A DNA stretch of 55,608 nucleotides from Clostridia bacterium (GTDB taxonomy: Bacteria; Bacillota; Clostridia; Oscillospirales; CAG-272). The notes under the pieces are model-generated. The model made no database searches. It had not been told where the DNA came from and was given only the letters and a program-made list of their open reading frames with translations. The DNA lies in contig JAFXHH010000007.1 of assembly GCA_017536475.1 (NCBI GenBank), positions 1 to 55,608 of the forward strand, read 5' to 3'. This document shows, piece after piece, positions 16,619-25,736 of this stretch. Position numbers and translations under genes: made by a program. Within the stretch, counting starts at the first letter, position 1. Each line of letters opens with the position of its first letter.

Positions 16619-16966
16619 TTATCTTGCGAGATCTTCCTTAACCTTGGAAGCCTTGCCGACTCTACCACGGAGGTAGTACAGCTTCGCACGACGAACCTTA
16701 CCCTTACGGATTACGTCTACCGCAACAACGTTGGGAGAATGAAGGGGGAACGTCTTTTCAACGCCACAGCCGTAAGCGATACGTCTGACGGTGAAGGTAG
16801 AGGAAATGCCGCCCTCGTGCTTTGCGATAACGGTGCCCTCGTACATCTGAATTCTTTCTCTTGTACCCTCAACGATCTTGTTGTGAACGCGAACGGTATC
16901 ACCAATGTTGAACTGGGGTACGTTTTCCTTGAGTTGCTCATTTGTAAAAGCCTTAATAAGATCCAT
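16619..16966 (-). CDS. rplS: 50S ribosomal protein L19
   Basis: A 115-residue L19 with the conserved [15 protein letters not shown] and [16 protein letters not shown] segments. L19 lies at the 30S-50S interface. AAGGAGGG precedes the start. It is a single-gene unit here, not next to trmD/rimM, and is followed immediately by a MITE-like hairpin that may serve as its terminator. Confidence 0.95.
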   Translation of the reverse strand: MDLIKAFTNEQLKENVPQFNIGDTVRVHNKIVEGTRERIQMYEGTVIAKHEGGISSTFTVRRIAYGCGVEKTFPLHSPNVVAVDVIRKGKVRRAKLYYLRGRVGKASKVKEDLAR

Positions 16967-17046
16967 TTTAAAGCCCTCCTTAAAATCCGGATGTTCATGC
17001 GAGCAAAGCAGCGGACCACCCTTGTTCTATGCGTTTTCACACGCGG
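16967..17046 (-). promoter_or_regulatory. Putative L19 leader
   Basis: About 80 bases between the promoter and rplS, containing GCGTGTGAAAACGC (a small GCGT/ACGC stem) and GAACATCCGGATT just before the ribosome site. Firmicutes have an autoregulatory L19 leader here; the match is positional only. Confidence 0.4.
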
Positions 17047-17051
17047 AAATA

Positions 17052-17080
17052 ATTATATCACATTTGTTTCCCTATTGCAA
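17052..17080 (-). promoter_or_regulatory. rplS promoter
   Basis: Minus strand TTGCAA (17075-17080), 17-bp spacer, TATAAT (17052-17057). Confidence 0.75.
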
Positions 17081-17132
17081 GAGAAAACCAAAAATAATTA
17101 TGAATTTTTTGTAAATTCTGCGTTTTTAACGA

Positions 17133-18584
17133 TTACTCGTTACTATTTCCCTTTTTGCCTCTCACCGATGAGAGCACCTGACGGCACGCAATATATACGT
17201 CGCGGCTATTAAATACTACGCTTACAAGCAAAATTCCGATAGATACGTATAATCCAAGAGTCTGACCGCTGTATCCGTACCAAGTCATAAACGCCGAAAT
17301 ACCGCCTATAAGCACGGTGTTGATAAGCAGCTTGCCGTGGTACATCTTGAACGGCAGAAATTTCTTCATAGTCAGCGCACGAATGAGATAGACCAAGAAA
17401 TAGCTTGCAAACGTAGCAACCGAAGCGCCCATAGCGCCCCAACCAAGCATCCAATCGGGTATCAGAATAAGATTGAGTCCAATATTCACGACCGCCCCGA
17501 TAAGCGAGGTCCAAAGCGACATATAGGTCTTTTTGACTGTAAAATACACGCTTCCAAGGAAGGTATCAAGAGCCGTAAAGACGGTCGCCGCAGAAAGCAC
17601 GGGAATAAATATCCACGCCACGTAATAGCTGTCCGCAAACAGAATTTTTGCAAATATCTGCGCGCCGACAGACAAAATTCCACCGCCCACGAACATCGCG
17701 GCGATGTAATATTTGTAGATCTGCGAGTAAAAATCGGCGCACTTCTCTCTGTCCTCGGACTCCGAGACCGCCGAAAGCTTCCACGCGTCGTTAAAGATCG
17801 TCACCACGTAGGTCAGAAGCGTCGGTATCTTGTAAGCCGCCGTGTAAAGACCGTTTTCGGCATCAGAGCGCATGTAAGCCACCATATATCGATCCGAAAC
17901 TCCGGTTATCCACCAGAAGATCGTAGACGGCACAAGAGGCAGACAGAATCTGAGCAGATCCTTCATAACCGCGCCGTTTATCTTCTTGGGAATAAACGCA
18001 CGGTAAAGCCTTGCCACGAAGAAAACGAAAACCGTTGACAAAAGGTCAGCTAAAACGATCGATAGCACGTAGCCGTTTATGCCCATATCGAAGCCGACGA
18101 GAAAAATGATATTAAGAACCACCGTCAGCGCCGTATTGAGCACTCCTTGTCCCGCAAAAAGCTTGGTCCTTCCGATAGCGCAAACGTACTGCGAGCAGAC
18201 CGAATGAATATTCGAGGCAATAACGTAGCAGATGATCAGCCAGATATAATCGTTAAAATATCCGGTCAGATTAAGCAACGGCGAGAGAGCTAAAAATCCA
18301 AGCGAGCCAAATACCATCAGCATAAAGCCGTTGGTGAAAAAGGCCTCCTTGTCGACGTTCTCTGTCGCCGCGTTTCTGAATATTCCTTCGCTGACACCAA
18401 GACAGGCAAGCGGAATGATCAGATTACAAAGATTGGTGATCAGATCCGACGTGCTGTACTCCGCGCTGGAAAGATACGAGGTATAGAATGGGAGCATAAA
18501 AATGACGATAAGCTTGGACACAAACTTACCAACGGTAAATATCAGCGTGTTTGACAAAAGTCTCGTCGCGCGATTTTGTTTCAT
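17133..18584 (-). CDS. Wzx/RfbX-type polysaccharide flippase
   Basis: A 483-residue integral membrane protein with about 12-14 hydrophobic segments across its whole length. It opens RLLSNTLIFTVGKFVSKLI and has LPLVPSTIFWWITGVSDRYM in the middle, both typical of the oligosaccharide-flippase (MOP) superfamily that moves undecaprenyl-linked glycans across the membrane. No glycosyltransferases are nearby, so the glycan is unknown. ATG 18584 is preferred to 18590 because AAGGAGG abuts the earlier ATG directly. Confidence 0.8.
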   Translation of the reverse strand: MKQNRATRLLSNTLIFTVGKFVSKLIVIFMLPFYTSYLSSAEYSTSDLITNLCNLIIPLACLGVSEGIFRNAATENVDKEAFFTNGFMLMVFGSLGFLALSPLLNLTGYFNDYIWLIICYVIASNIHSVCSQYVCAIGRTKLFAGQGVLNTALTVVLNIIFLVGFDMGINGYVLSIVLADLLSTVFVFFVARLYRAFIPKKINGAVMKDLLRFCLPLVPSTIFWWITGVSDRYMVAYMRSDAENGLYTAAYKIPTLLTYVVTIFNDAWKLSAVSESEDREKCADFYSQIYKYYIAAMFVGGGILSVGAQIFAKILFADSYYVAWIFIPVLSAATVFTALDTFLGSVYFTVKKTYMSLWTSLIGAVVNIGLNLILIPDWMLGWGAMGASVATFASYFLVYLIRALTMKKFLPFKMYHGKLLINTVLIGGISAFMTWYGYSGQTLGLYVSIGILLVSVVFNSRDVYIACRQVLSSVRGKKGNSNE

Positions 18585-18649
18585 TTTCATCCTCCTTATT
18601 TTCAGATTTGATTTTTAACCTTTAAAAGTATTTCACTGCTATAAACAGC

Positions 18650-18767
18650 AGCCGTCGAGATTTTTCGAAGACAAGGCGCACCACAAAAAGCAAGGCGAAG
18701 GCGTAGTTTTCTCTACGTCAAGCCGCTTTTGAGGAGCAACGAAGTATTCGGAAAATCCCGACGAGCT
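18650..18767. repeat. Structured intergenic repeat, copy 3
   Basis: A 118-bp copy of the element at 7889 and 13893, 8 bases past the yebC stop. Outer arms CGTCG / CGACG and GATTTT / AAAATC pair; blocks GACAAGGCGCACC and GAGGAGCAACGA are exact. Middle arms AAAAGC / GCTTTT and GGC / GCC, central hairpin CGTAG / CTACG. Confidence 0.8.
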
Positions 18768-18775
18768 GATGCTAC

Positions 18776-19507
18776 TTACAGTTCGTTGTCGCAGTTATGG
18801 TAAACCTCCATAACGTCATCGTCTTCTTCGAGCTTCTCGATAAGAAGACCCATAAACTTGATGTCGTCCTCGCTTGTAAGCTCAACGGTAGTGGAAGGAA
18901 CCTTGCTCTTTTCAGCAGATGCGATCTCGTATCCCGCAGCCTTAAGCGACTCGGAAATAGCGTAAACGTCCTCGGGAACGGTGTAGATCTCGAATACGCC
19001 CTCCTCACCGGAGAAGTCCTCTGCTCCTGCCTCAAGTGCGGTCTCCATAAGCTGATCCTCGTCGATCTCGCCGTCCTCGTCGGTAATAACGATAACGCCC
19101 TTCTCCTCGAACATGAAGCTTACGCATCCGGTCTGTCCCATATTTCCGTGATACTTGGAGAAATAAGAACGGATATTACCCGCAGTTCTGTTTCTGTTGT
19201 CGGTAGTAGCCTCAACGATGACCGCAACACCTGCAGGTCCGTATCCCTCATAAACGACCTCCTCGTAGTTTTCACCCGAGCCGCCGAGAGCCTTCTTGAT
19301 AGTTCTCTCAATGTTGTCGTTAGGAACGTTGTTAGACTTTGCCTTTGCGATAAGATCGCGAAGCTTCGCGTTAGAGTTGGGGTCTCCGCCGCCCTCTTTT
19401 ACCGCAATAGTGATCTCCTTACCGATCTTTGTAAACACCCTCGCTCTCTGCGCGTCGGTCTTTTCCTTTTTGTGCTTGATGTTAGCCCATTTGCTATGTC
19501 CTGACAT
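18776..19507 (-). CDS. yebC: YebC/PmpR-family protein
   Basis: A 243-residue member of the TACO1/YebC family, starting SGHSKWANIKHKK with the highly conserved N-terminus and DNIERTIKKA. The family has been described both as DNA-binding regulators and as factors that help ribosomes translate difficult proline-rich stretches; which applies here is unknown. It follows argS by 35 bases with its own ribosome site AAAGGAA and no promoter that I can see, so co-transcription is likely. Confidence 0.92.
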   Translation of the reverse strand: MSGHSKWANIKHKKEKTDAQRARVFTKIGKEITIAVKEGGGDPNSNAKLRDLIAKAKSNNVPNDNIERTIKKALGGSGENYEEVVYEGYGPAGVAVIVEATTDNRNRTAGNIRSYFSKYHGNMGQTGCVSFMFEEKGVIVITDEDGEIDEDQLMETALEAGAEDFSGEEGVFEIYTVPEDVYAISESLKAAGYEIASAEKSKVPSTTVELTSEDDIKFMGLLIEKLEEDDDVMEVYHNCDNEL

Positions 19508-19542
19508 AATATATTATTCCTTTCAATTATTAACCGTAAAAA

Positions 19543-21279
19543 TTAAACCTTTTCAGTCTTTTTCAGACAGATAAGCGAGAACGCCGAGCCAAGAACGTGC
19601 TTGGTCGCCTCGGTAAGCAGAAGTCTCGTTCCCTTAACGTCATCGTTTTCAGCGTTAAGTATCGAGCACTCGTGATAGAACTTGTTAAACGCCACCGCAA
19701 CGTCAAGAATAAATCTCGTGATGACAGAAGGCTCGTAATCGCGGATTGCCGCAAGCACCTTCTCCTCGTACTGACAAAGCGTTTTAAGAAGCGCCGCTTC
19801 CGCGTCTGCGCTGATCACGATCTTGCTACCATAGCTTCCATTGACCTTTTCAAGCACCGAGCAAGCGCGCGCGTAGGTGTACTGAACGTAAGGACCCGTG
19901 TTTCCGTCAAACGAAAGCGCATCCTCAAGATTGAAATTGATGTCCTTGATTCGATTGTTGGTAAGATAATAGAAAACTATCGCACCCACACCGATCGCCT
20001 CTGCGACCTCATCCTTGCCCTCAAGATTCGGATTCTTTTCTTCCATAATTCCCTTGACCTTCTCGATCGCCGCCTCAAAGAGATCCTTAAGCAACACAAC
20101 GTTACCGGTTCTCGTTGCAAGCTTAGCTCCATTGATAGAAACAGTCCCGTAAGGAACGTGTACGAGCTTATCATACCAATCATAGCCCATCAGCTCAACG
20201 ACCTTAAACCACTGCTTAAAATGAAGTATCTGCTGTGTGCTGGTAACGTAGATGCACTTTTCGAAATCATACATCTGCTTTCTATCATAAGCCGCCGCAA
20301 TATCACGTGTAGGATACAATGTAGAGCCGTCGCGCTTCAGAATAAGGCAAGGAGGCATATTATATTCACTCAAATCAACTAAAGATGCACCGTCATCTAT
20401 CTTCAAAAGACCTTCTTCACGAAGCTTTTCGATCTGTGCGGGCATATCCTCAGTATAGCTGCTCTCACCCTTGTAGCTGTCGAACTCAATTCCAAGCTGC
20501 TTGTATATCTTATCGTTAGCTTTTATCGAAAGCTTTACGAGCCAACGCCAAAGATCAAGATTCTCCTTGTCTCCCTGCTCCATCTTAAGGAACTCTGCTC
20601 TTGCTTCATCAGCGAGAGAAGGATCTGCAGGTATGCCCATCTCCTCATTACCGGAGATCGCGTTGTTAATGCGCACGTAGAGATCAACAAGCGCGTCAAC
20701 TCCGCCGTTTTCAACAGTTTCTTTGTCGCCCCACTTTTTGTAAGCGACTATAAGCTTACCGAACTGAGTGCCCCAGTCACCGATGTAGTTGATACCGACA
20801 CACTTGTAGCCCGCAAACTCATGCAGTCTCTTTATGGCGTGACCAATGACAGTAGTGCCAAGATGTCCTATATGGAAGGGCTTGGCAAGATTGGGCGAGG
20901 AATAGTCGAGAACAACCGTCTTTCCCTCTCCAAGATACGTGGGAGCACCGTAATTTTCCTTCTTTTCAAGTATCTCGGGCAGGATCTTCTCGCCAAGATA
21001 CGCATTATCTATTTTAATATTCAGATAGCCGTTTACAGCCTCTGCGGATGCAAGCGCACCTCCCGAAAGACCGTCTGCAAGAGCAGCCGCGATCTGCACG
21101 GGCGAGCGACGAAGCGCCTTTGAAAGCTTAAAGCAAGGGAACGCAAGGTCTCCCATGCTCGCATCGGGGGGATACTCGAGCATCGAAGCAATATCCTCGA
21201 CCGCGATCTCGGCATCGGGATTGATACCCTTGACTCCCGCGTATATTTTTTCGGCTATTTGTAATTTAATCTTTAACAT
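19543..21279 (-). CDS. argS: Arginyl-tRNA synthetase
   Basis: A 578-residue class I synthetase that charges tRNA-Arg. SPNLAKPFHIGHL holds the HIGH motif, and KLATRTGNVV stands in the KMSKS position in the degenerate form normal for ArgS. The N-terminal Arg-specific domain (DLAFPCFKLSK) and the C-terminal anticodon-binding domain with PYVQYTYARA are present. Preceded by AGAGGT and its own promoter. The ArgR repressor gene is 2 kb away. Confidence 0.95.
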   Translation of the reverse strand: MLKIKLQIAEKIYAGVKGINPDAEIAVEDIASMLEYPPDASMGDLAFPCFKLSKALRRSPVQIAAALADGLSGGALASAEAVNGYLNIKIDNAYLGEKILPEILEKKENYGAPTYLGEGKTVVLDYSSPNLAKPFHIGHLGTTVIGHAIKRLHEFAGYKCVGINYIGDWGTQFGKLIVAYKKWGDKETVENGGVDALVDLYVRINNAISGNEEMGIPADPSLADEARAEFLKMEQGDKENLDLWRWLVKLSIKANDKIYKQLGIEFDSYKGESSYTEDMPAQIEKLREEGLLKIDDGASLVDLSEYNMPPCLILKRDGSTLYPTRDIAAAYDRKQMYDFEKCIYVTSTQQILHFKQWFKVVELMGYDWYDKLVHVPYGTVSINGAKLATRTGNVVLLKDLFEAAIEKVKGIMEEKNPNLEGKDEVAEAIGVGAIVFYYLTNNRIKDINFNLEDALSFDGNTGPYVQYTYARACSVLEKVNGSYGSKIVISADAEAALLKTLCQYEEKVLAAIRDYEPSVITRFILDVAVAFNKFYHECSILNAENDDVKGTRLLLTEATKHVLGSAFSLICLKKTEKV

Positions 21280-21315
21280 TTTACACTAACCTCTCTATTT
21301 TTACACAACTTTATA

Positions 21316-21344
21316 ATTTTATCACATCCGCGCCGAAAATTCAA
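21316..21344 (-). promoter_or_regulatory. argS promoter
   Basis: Minus strand TTGAAT (21339-21344), 17-bp spacer, TAAAAT (21316-21321). Confidence 0.6.
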
Positions 21345-21378
21345 TACAAAAATCAAATTTTTCACCGTTTTTGCAAAT

Positions 21379-23052
21379 TTATTCGCTGATATTTTCGATC
21401 ATATCCCTCGCCGCCTGTCTTTGCGCCTCGGTAACGTTGATTCCGCCGAGGATCCTCGCCGCCTCTGCGACTCTCTCCTCGCCCTCGATCAGGCGAACGC
21501 TCGTCTGCGCTCTGCCGTCGACCTCACGCTTGGAGATAAGATAATGATCGTCGGCAAGCGTTGCGATCTGTGCCGAGTGAGTCACACAAATGACTTGACA
21601 ACCCTTTGCTATCTCGTGAAGCTTGATTCCGATTTTTCTCGAGGTCTTACCCGAGATTCCAGTGTCTATCTCGTCGTAAACCGCGCATCCGACTCCGTCT
21701 TTTTCATTAAGAACACTCTTAAGCGAAAGCATTATCCTCGCCATCTCACCGCCCGAAGCGATCTCCGACATAGGCATCATCGGCTCACCGGGATTGGTGG
21801 CAACCATAAACTCCGCCCTGTCACAGCCCGACGGTGTAAAATCATCGGTCGGAGAAAGCGAGATCTCAAGCTTGACCTTCGGCATATCAAGATAAGCAAG
21901 CGTTTCCATTATTCTCTGGGAAGCGCCTCTCGCCGCGGCTCTTCTCTTTTCAGTCAAAGCCTTCGCGGCGACTCTCGCCTCCACCTCAAGCTCTTTTATT
22001 CTCTTTTCGTACTCTGCCGCGTGCTCGTCCGACAAAACTATATCGTCAAGCCTCTCGACCGCGCGGTCACGGAATTCAAGTATCGACTTAATATCCCTGC
22101 CATACCGCCTCTTGAGCCCCGAAATTGCTTCAAGACGGCTCTCGATCTTGTCAAGACGGGTATCTATGTCCTCACCGTCGTCATCGCCGAACGCCGCGAC
22201 TCTGTCCGCCATATCCGAGACCTCGTAGCTCATATCGAGTAGCTTTTCGGCTATCTCCGTCGCTTCGGGGATCACGTCCGATATCTTGGAAAGCGACTCG
22301 GATGCGCGGGACAAAAGATATGATGCCGAAGCACCCTTCTCTCCGCCCGCAAGCGCGCGATAAGCAAAATTGACGTGCTTGTTTATCTTTTCAAGACTGC
22401 CAAGTCGCTTCTTTTCGGCTTCAAGAGCCTCCTCCTCGCCGTCCTTCAGCTTCTTCGAGTCAATATCATTGATCTGATATTCAAGCATATCTCTCTCGCG
22501 AGCCTTCTGCTCCTCGTCAGTCGAAATATCGCGGAGCTTTTTGCGATAGCTGTCAAGCTCTCGGTAGATCTCAGTATATTTCTGTCGCTCGGACTCACAC
22601 GAGCCGTAGGAATCGAGCATATCAAGGTAAGCCGACTTGTCAAAAAGCACTTTGCTGTCGTTCTGACCGTGAATAGATATAAGCAACCGCGCCGCTTCGC
22701 GCAGAGTCGATTTCGTCACCGCCCTGCCGTTGATCCTCACGACCGACTTGCCGTCAGCGTTCAGCTTGTGGCTCAAGGAAATCTCGCCCTCGTCACATTC
22801 AATGCCAAGCTCGGCAAGCTTTGCGGCAACTCCGTCTCCAATGCCGTCAAATACGGCCTCGGACAGCGCGTATTGCTCACCCGCGCGGATAACGTCGCGC
22901 GAGACCTTTCCACCGCAGATCATATTGATACCGTCGATTATGACCGACTTTCCCGCGCCCGTCTCTCCCGTAAGCACGGTAAATCCGTCACGGAATTCAA
23001 TGTCAGCATATTTAAGCACGGCAATATTCTCAACGTGAAGAAATTTCAGCAT
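21379..23052 (-). CDS. recN: DNA repair protein RecN
   Basis: A 557-residue SMC-like ATPase for double-strand break repair. Walker A GETGAGKS is at residues 29-36; the signature and Walker B half lies near the C-terminus (EIASGGEMARIMLS and CAVYDEIDTGISG). Two coiled-coil arms fill the middle. The frame extends ten codons to 23082, but ATG 23052 gives the standard MLKFLHVENIAVL start. Last gene of the nusB-to-recN operon, following argR. Confidence 0.93.
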   Translation of the reverse strand: MLKFLHVENIAVLKYADIEFRDGFTVLTGETGAGKSVIIDGINMICGGKVSRDVIRAGEQYALSEAVFDGIGDGVAAKLAELGIECDEGEISLSHKLNADGKSVVRINGRAVTKSTLREAARLLISIHGQNDSKVLFDKSAYLDMLDSYGSCESERQKYTEIYRELDSYRKKLRDISTDEEQKARERDMLEYQINDIDSKKLKDGEEEALEAEKKRLGSLEKINKHVNFAYRALAGGEKGASASYLLSRASESLSKISDVIPEATEIAEKLLDMSYEVSDMADRVAAFGDDDGEDIDTRLDKIESRLEAISGLKRRYGRDIKSILEFRDRAVERLDDIVLSDEHAAEYEKRIKELEVEARVAAKALTEKRRAAARGASQRIMETLAYLDMPKVKLEISLSPTDDFTPSGCDRAEFMVATNPGEPMMPMSEIASGGEMARIMLSLKSVLNEKDGVGCAVYDEIDTGISGKTSRKIGIKLHEIAKGCQVICVTHSAQIATLADDHYLISKREVDGRAQTSVRLIEGEERVAEAARILGGINVTEAQRQAARDMIENISE

Positions 23053-23096
23053 TTGACCGCCCGTCCTTTCCTTAAAAATCAAAAATCAATAAAATA

Positions 23097-23558
23097 TCAA
23101 CCTATAGCAAGCAGCTTTTTCATTCTCAACGCTACGCTTGCCGCCGATTCGACGTCGGGGGTTACCACGATTATCGTGTCGTCACCCGCTACGCAGCCGA
23201 GTATCGCGGAATCGGGAATTCGGTCAATGGCAATAGCCACCGCCTGCGCCATTCCCGCCGTCGTCTTCAGTACGACTATATTCTGCGCGCAAGTGATGGA
23301 AAGCACCGTGTCGGATACCGCGTGTGCCAAGGGACCCGCATTTTTAGCACCCTTTCTCGAAACGTGAGCTACAACGTATTTGTAGCTGCCGCCGGGCATA
23401 GCGACCTTAACGAGATCAAGCTCGCGAATATCACGCGACACAGTCGCCTGAGTCACGATATATCCCTCTTCACCGAGAAATTCGATAAGCTCATCCTGAG
23501 TCTCTATCTCGTATTTGTTTATAAGCTCAAGTATTTTTTCCTGTCTTCCCTTTTTCAT
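23097..23558 (-). CDS. argR: Arginine repressor
   Basis: A 153-residue ArgR/AhrC. The N-terminal winged helix has TQATVSRDIRELDLVKV for DNA contact; the C-terminal hexamerisation and arginine-binding domain shows GCVAGDDTIIVV with the Gly-Asp-Asp arginine-binding motif. It controls arginine synthesis and breakdown genes. Positioned between nadK and recN as in Bacillus. Confidence 0.95.
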   Translation of the reverse strand: MKKGRQEKILELINKYEIETQDELIEFLGEEGYIVTQATVSRDIRELDLVKVAMPGGSYKYVVAHVSRKGAKNAGPLAHAVSDTVLSITCAQNIVVLKTTAGMAQAVAIAIDRIPDSAILGCVAGDDTIIVVTPDVESAASVALRMKKLLAIG

Positions 23559-23580
23559 TTCAATTCACCAAACTCCCAAA

Positions 23581-24462
23581 TTAGTTATCATTCATTTTTT
23601 GACGAAGCTTTTCGTAAAAGCTTTCTTCTTTGAGTCGTATAAACGAGGTAGTCAGCGGCGACCGCGTGATACGTACCGCCTCGCCCAATACAAGCTCGTA
23701 GTTGACTCGACCGTCTACCGTTAAAAACAAGGTCTTCTCTCTGTGGCAAATGTTCTTTATCTCAAGGCACGCGCTGTCGGGAAAAACCAAAGGACGTGAC
23801 AACAAAGAATGAGGACATATCGGCGTTACACAAAAGCAAGCAAGCCTCGGATCAACGATAGCTCCTCCCGCCGCCAAAGAATAAGCGGTAGATCCCGTAG
23901 GAGTAGAGATTATCATACCGTCGGCACGGTAATTTGCGATCTTCGAGCTACCCTCGTAGAGCTCAAGATCAACGACGCGCGAAATAGTACCGTTGGAAAG
24001 CACCGCATCGTTAAGCGCGTATTCGTTTTTGCGAGTCTCTCCGTTAGCATTCAGAAGCTCGATATTGAGCATCGAGCGCTTCTCAAGCTTGTAATCTCCC
24101 GATACGATACGAGCGATCTCGTCGAGCTCACTCATTTCAAGCTCCGCCATATATCCGAGGCGCCCAAGATTAAGTCCCATAACGGGCACACCAAAGGGCG
24201 CGGCACGGCGGGCAGACTCAAGTATAGTTCCGTCCCCGCCAAGAACGATGACCGCATCTACGCTCTTATAGGATTCATCCACGGGAAGAAATGAAAAGCG
24301 CGCTCTTCCCCTCATCCTGATTATCTTGTCCTTGTTGTAGACAGGCGAGCAGACCTCGCATCCGCATCCGACCAGCTTTTCAGCCACCGCTATGGCGGCG
24401 TTTGCCTTGTCGTAAATATTAAAATTCGTAACTATCAGTACTTTTTTGATCTGTTTTTCCAT
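23581..24462 (-). CDS. nadK: NAD kinase
   Basis: A 293-residue NAD kinase that makes NADP. VIVLGGDGTILESARR carries the GGDG motif, and ALNDAVLSNG the NE/D substrate motif; TPTGSTAYSLAAGG is the conserved binding loop. The frame extends five codons to 24477, but the ATG at 24462 follows AAGGATT, and its start is 2 bases past the tlyA stop. Confidence 0.93.
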   Translation of the reverse strand: MEKQIKKVLIVTNFNIYDKANAAIAVAEKLVGCGCEVCSPVYNKDKIIRMRGRARFSFLPVDESYKSVDAVIVLGGDGTILESARRAAPFGVPVMGLNLGRLGYMAELEMSELDEIARIVSGDYKLEKRSMLNIELLNANGETRKNEYALNDAVLSNGTISRVVDLELYEGSSKIANYRADGMIISTPTGSTAYSLAAGGAIVDPRLACFCVTPICPHSLLSRPLVFPDSACLEIKNICHREKTLFLTVDGRVNYELVLGEAVRITRSPLTTSFIRLKEESFYEKLRQKMNDN

Positions 24463-24464
24463 AA

Positions 24465-25241
24465 TCAATCCTTGCAAATCTGCTTGTAATTTATTGTCTC
24501 ACGGTCTGCCGTGGGCACACCGCCCTTCTGGAATAGAGCAAGATATTCGCGGTTTCCGTCGCCGCCCTCAATAGAGGACCGTATAACTCCTCTTAACGTA
24601 AATCCGCACACGAGAGCAGACTCAACCACTCGGCGAACTGCGGCCTCACGGTCGCTCGCCTTTTTGACGATACCACCCTTACCGAGAGCACTCCTGCCCG
24701 ACTCAAACTGCGGCTTTATAAGACTTATAAAGCACGCTCCGTCACGCAAGACCGAAAAAACGGGCGCGTGTAGCAACGTCTGCGAAATAAACGAAACGTC
24801 CATTACCGCAAGGTCGAAAAGACCGAACTCCTCGGCATCAAGCCCACGCGCGTTAAATCCCTCGACCGAGGTAACGCGGATATCCGAAAGAAGCTTTCCG
24901 TGAAGCTGCCCTCTGCCCGAATCGACCGCGCAAACGTGCGCCGCGCCTCTCTGCAAAAGACAGTCGGTAAATCCACCCGTGGATGCACCGATATCAATGC
25001 ATCTCATTTTGCTGACGTCCAGCCCGAAGTGCTCAAGCGCACCCTCAAGCTTCAGTCCGCCGCGACCGACGTATCGATCCTGCTCAATTATCTCAACAAT
25101 ATGCTCCGCATCGGAAACATCAAGCGAAGCCTTTGAGACGAGCTTGCCGTCAAGCATCACCTTTTTTTCATCGATGAGCCTCGCTGCCTTGTTTCTGCTC
25201 TCACAAAAGCCCTTTTCAACAAGATAAACGTCTATTCTCAT
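24465..25241 (-). CDS. tlyA: TlyA-family rRNA 2'-O-methyltransferase
   Basis: A 258-residue protein with an N-terminal S4 RNA-binding domain (residues 1-60) and an FtsJ-type SAM methyltransferase domain; IDIGASTGGFTDCLL is the SAM loop and KPQFE a later catalytic segment. TlyA 2'-O-methylates cytidines in rRNA; the haemolysin name is historical. Start overlaps the stop of the upstream gene in ATGA, a coupled arrangement. Confidence 0.9.
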   Translation of the reverse strand: MRIDVYLVEKGFCESRNKAARLIDEKKVMLDGKLVSKASLDVSDAEHIVEIIEQDRYVGRGGLKLEGALEHFGLDVSKMRCIDIGASTGGFTDCLLQRGAAHVCAVDSGRGQLHGKLLSDIRVTSVEGFNARGLDAEEFGLFDLAVMDVSFISQTLLHAPVFSVLRDGACFISLIKPQFESGRSALGKGGIVKKASDREAAVRRVVESALVCGFTLRGVIRSSIEGGDGNREYLALFQKGGVPTADRETINYKQICKD

Positions 25242-25717
25242 ACGATATTAAAAAACGGCACGTACATAAGAGCAACGGGCACGAGAAATCCGAGAATAGC
25301 ACCTACACCAACCTGAAGCGGCGTGTGTCCCACAAGCTCTGCCAGCGCCTTATGGGTAAGCTCGGGATCATTGTGAGCATCAGCAAATTCCTGGAATATC
25401 TTATTTAGCGCCTTGGCATGCTCACCTACCTGACGTCTCATTCCCGTCGCATCGCGCATAACTATCATTGCCAGCAAAGCACTCAGAGCAAACTCCACAG
25501 AGCCAAATCCGCACTTTATAACGCAAGCGCTGACCATCGCGCAGACCGCCGCTGTGTGCGAGGACGGCATTCCACCCGTTCCAAAGAGGAACTCGACCGC
25601 GGTGAATTTCTTAAGCTTAAAAACTCCGGTAAAGAATTTCAGTACCTGAGCGATAAACCAAGCGGCAACCACGCTCATAAGCCAGAAATTCGTTCCCAAA
25701 TCTATCAAAAATTTCAT
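25238..25717 (-). CDS. Divergent PAP2-family membrane protein (DUF212)
   Basis: A 159-residue membrane protein with about four hydrophobic segments. GGMPSSHTAAV matches the PSxSH-like phosphatase motif of the divergent PAP2 group, with RDATGMRRQVGEHA where a second His motif is expected. PAP2 proteins remove phosphates from lipid pyrophosphates; following ispA, an isoprenoid pyrophosphate is an attractive but unproven substrate. ATG 25717 has AGGAAAAG upstream; the longer frame to 25774 would overlap ispA and is rejected. Confidence 0.82.
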   Translation of the reverse strand: MKFLIDLGTNFWLMSVVAAWFIAQVLKFFTGVFKLKKFTAVEFLFGTGGMPSSHTAAVCAMVSACVIKCGFGSVEFALSALLAMIVMRDATGMRRQVGEHAKALNKIFQEFADAHNDPELTHKALAELVGHTPLQVGVGAILGFLVPVALMYVPFFNIV

Positions 25718-25736
25718 TATATTCTTTTCCTGATTA

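Noticed and set aside
7889..18767. The three-copy repeat as tRNA-like or rRNA fragments
   Set aside because: No cloverleaf, CCA end or rRNA motif; the fold is a single long stem with an internal loop.
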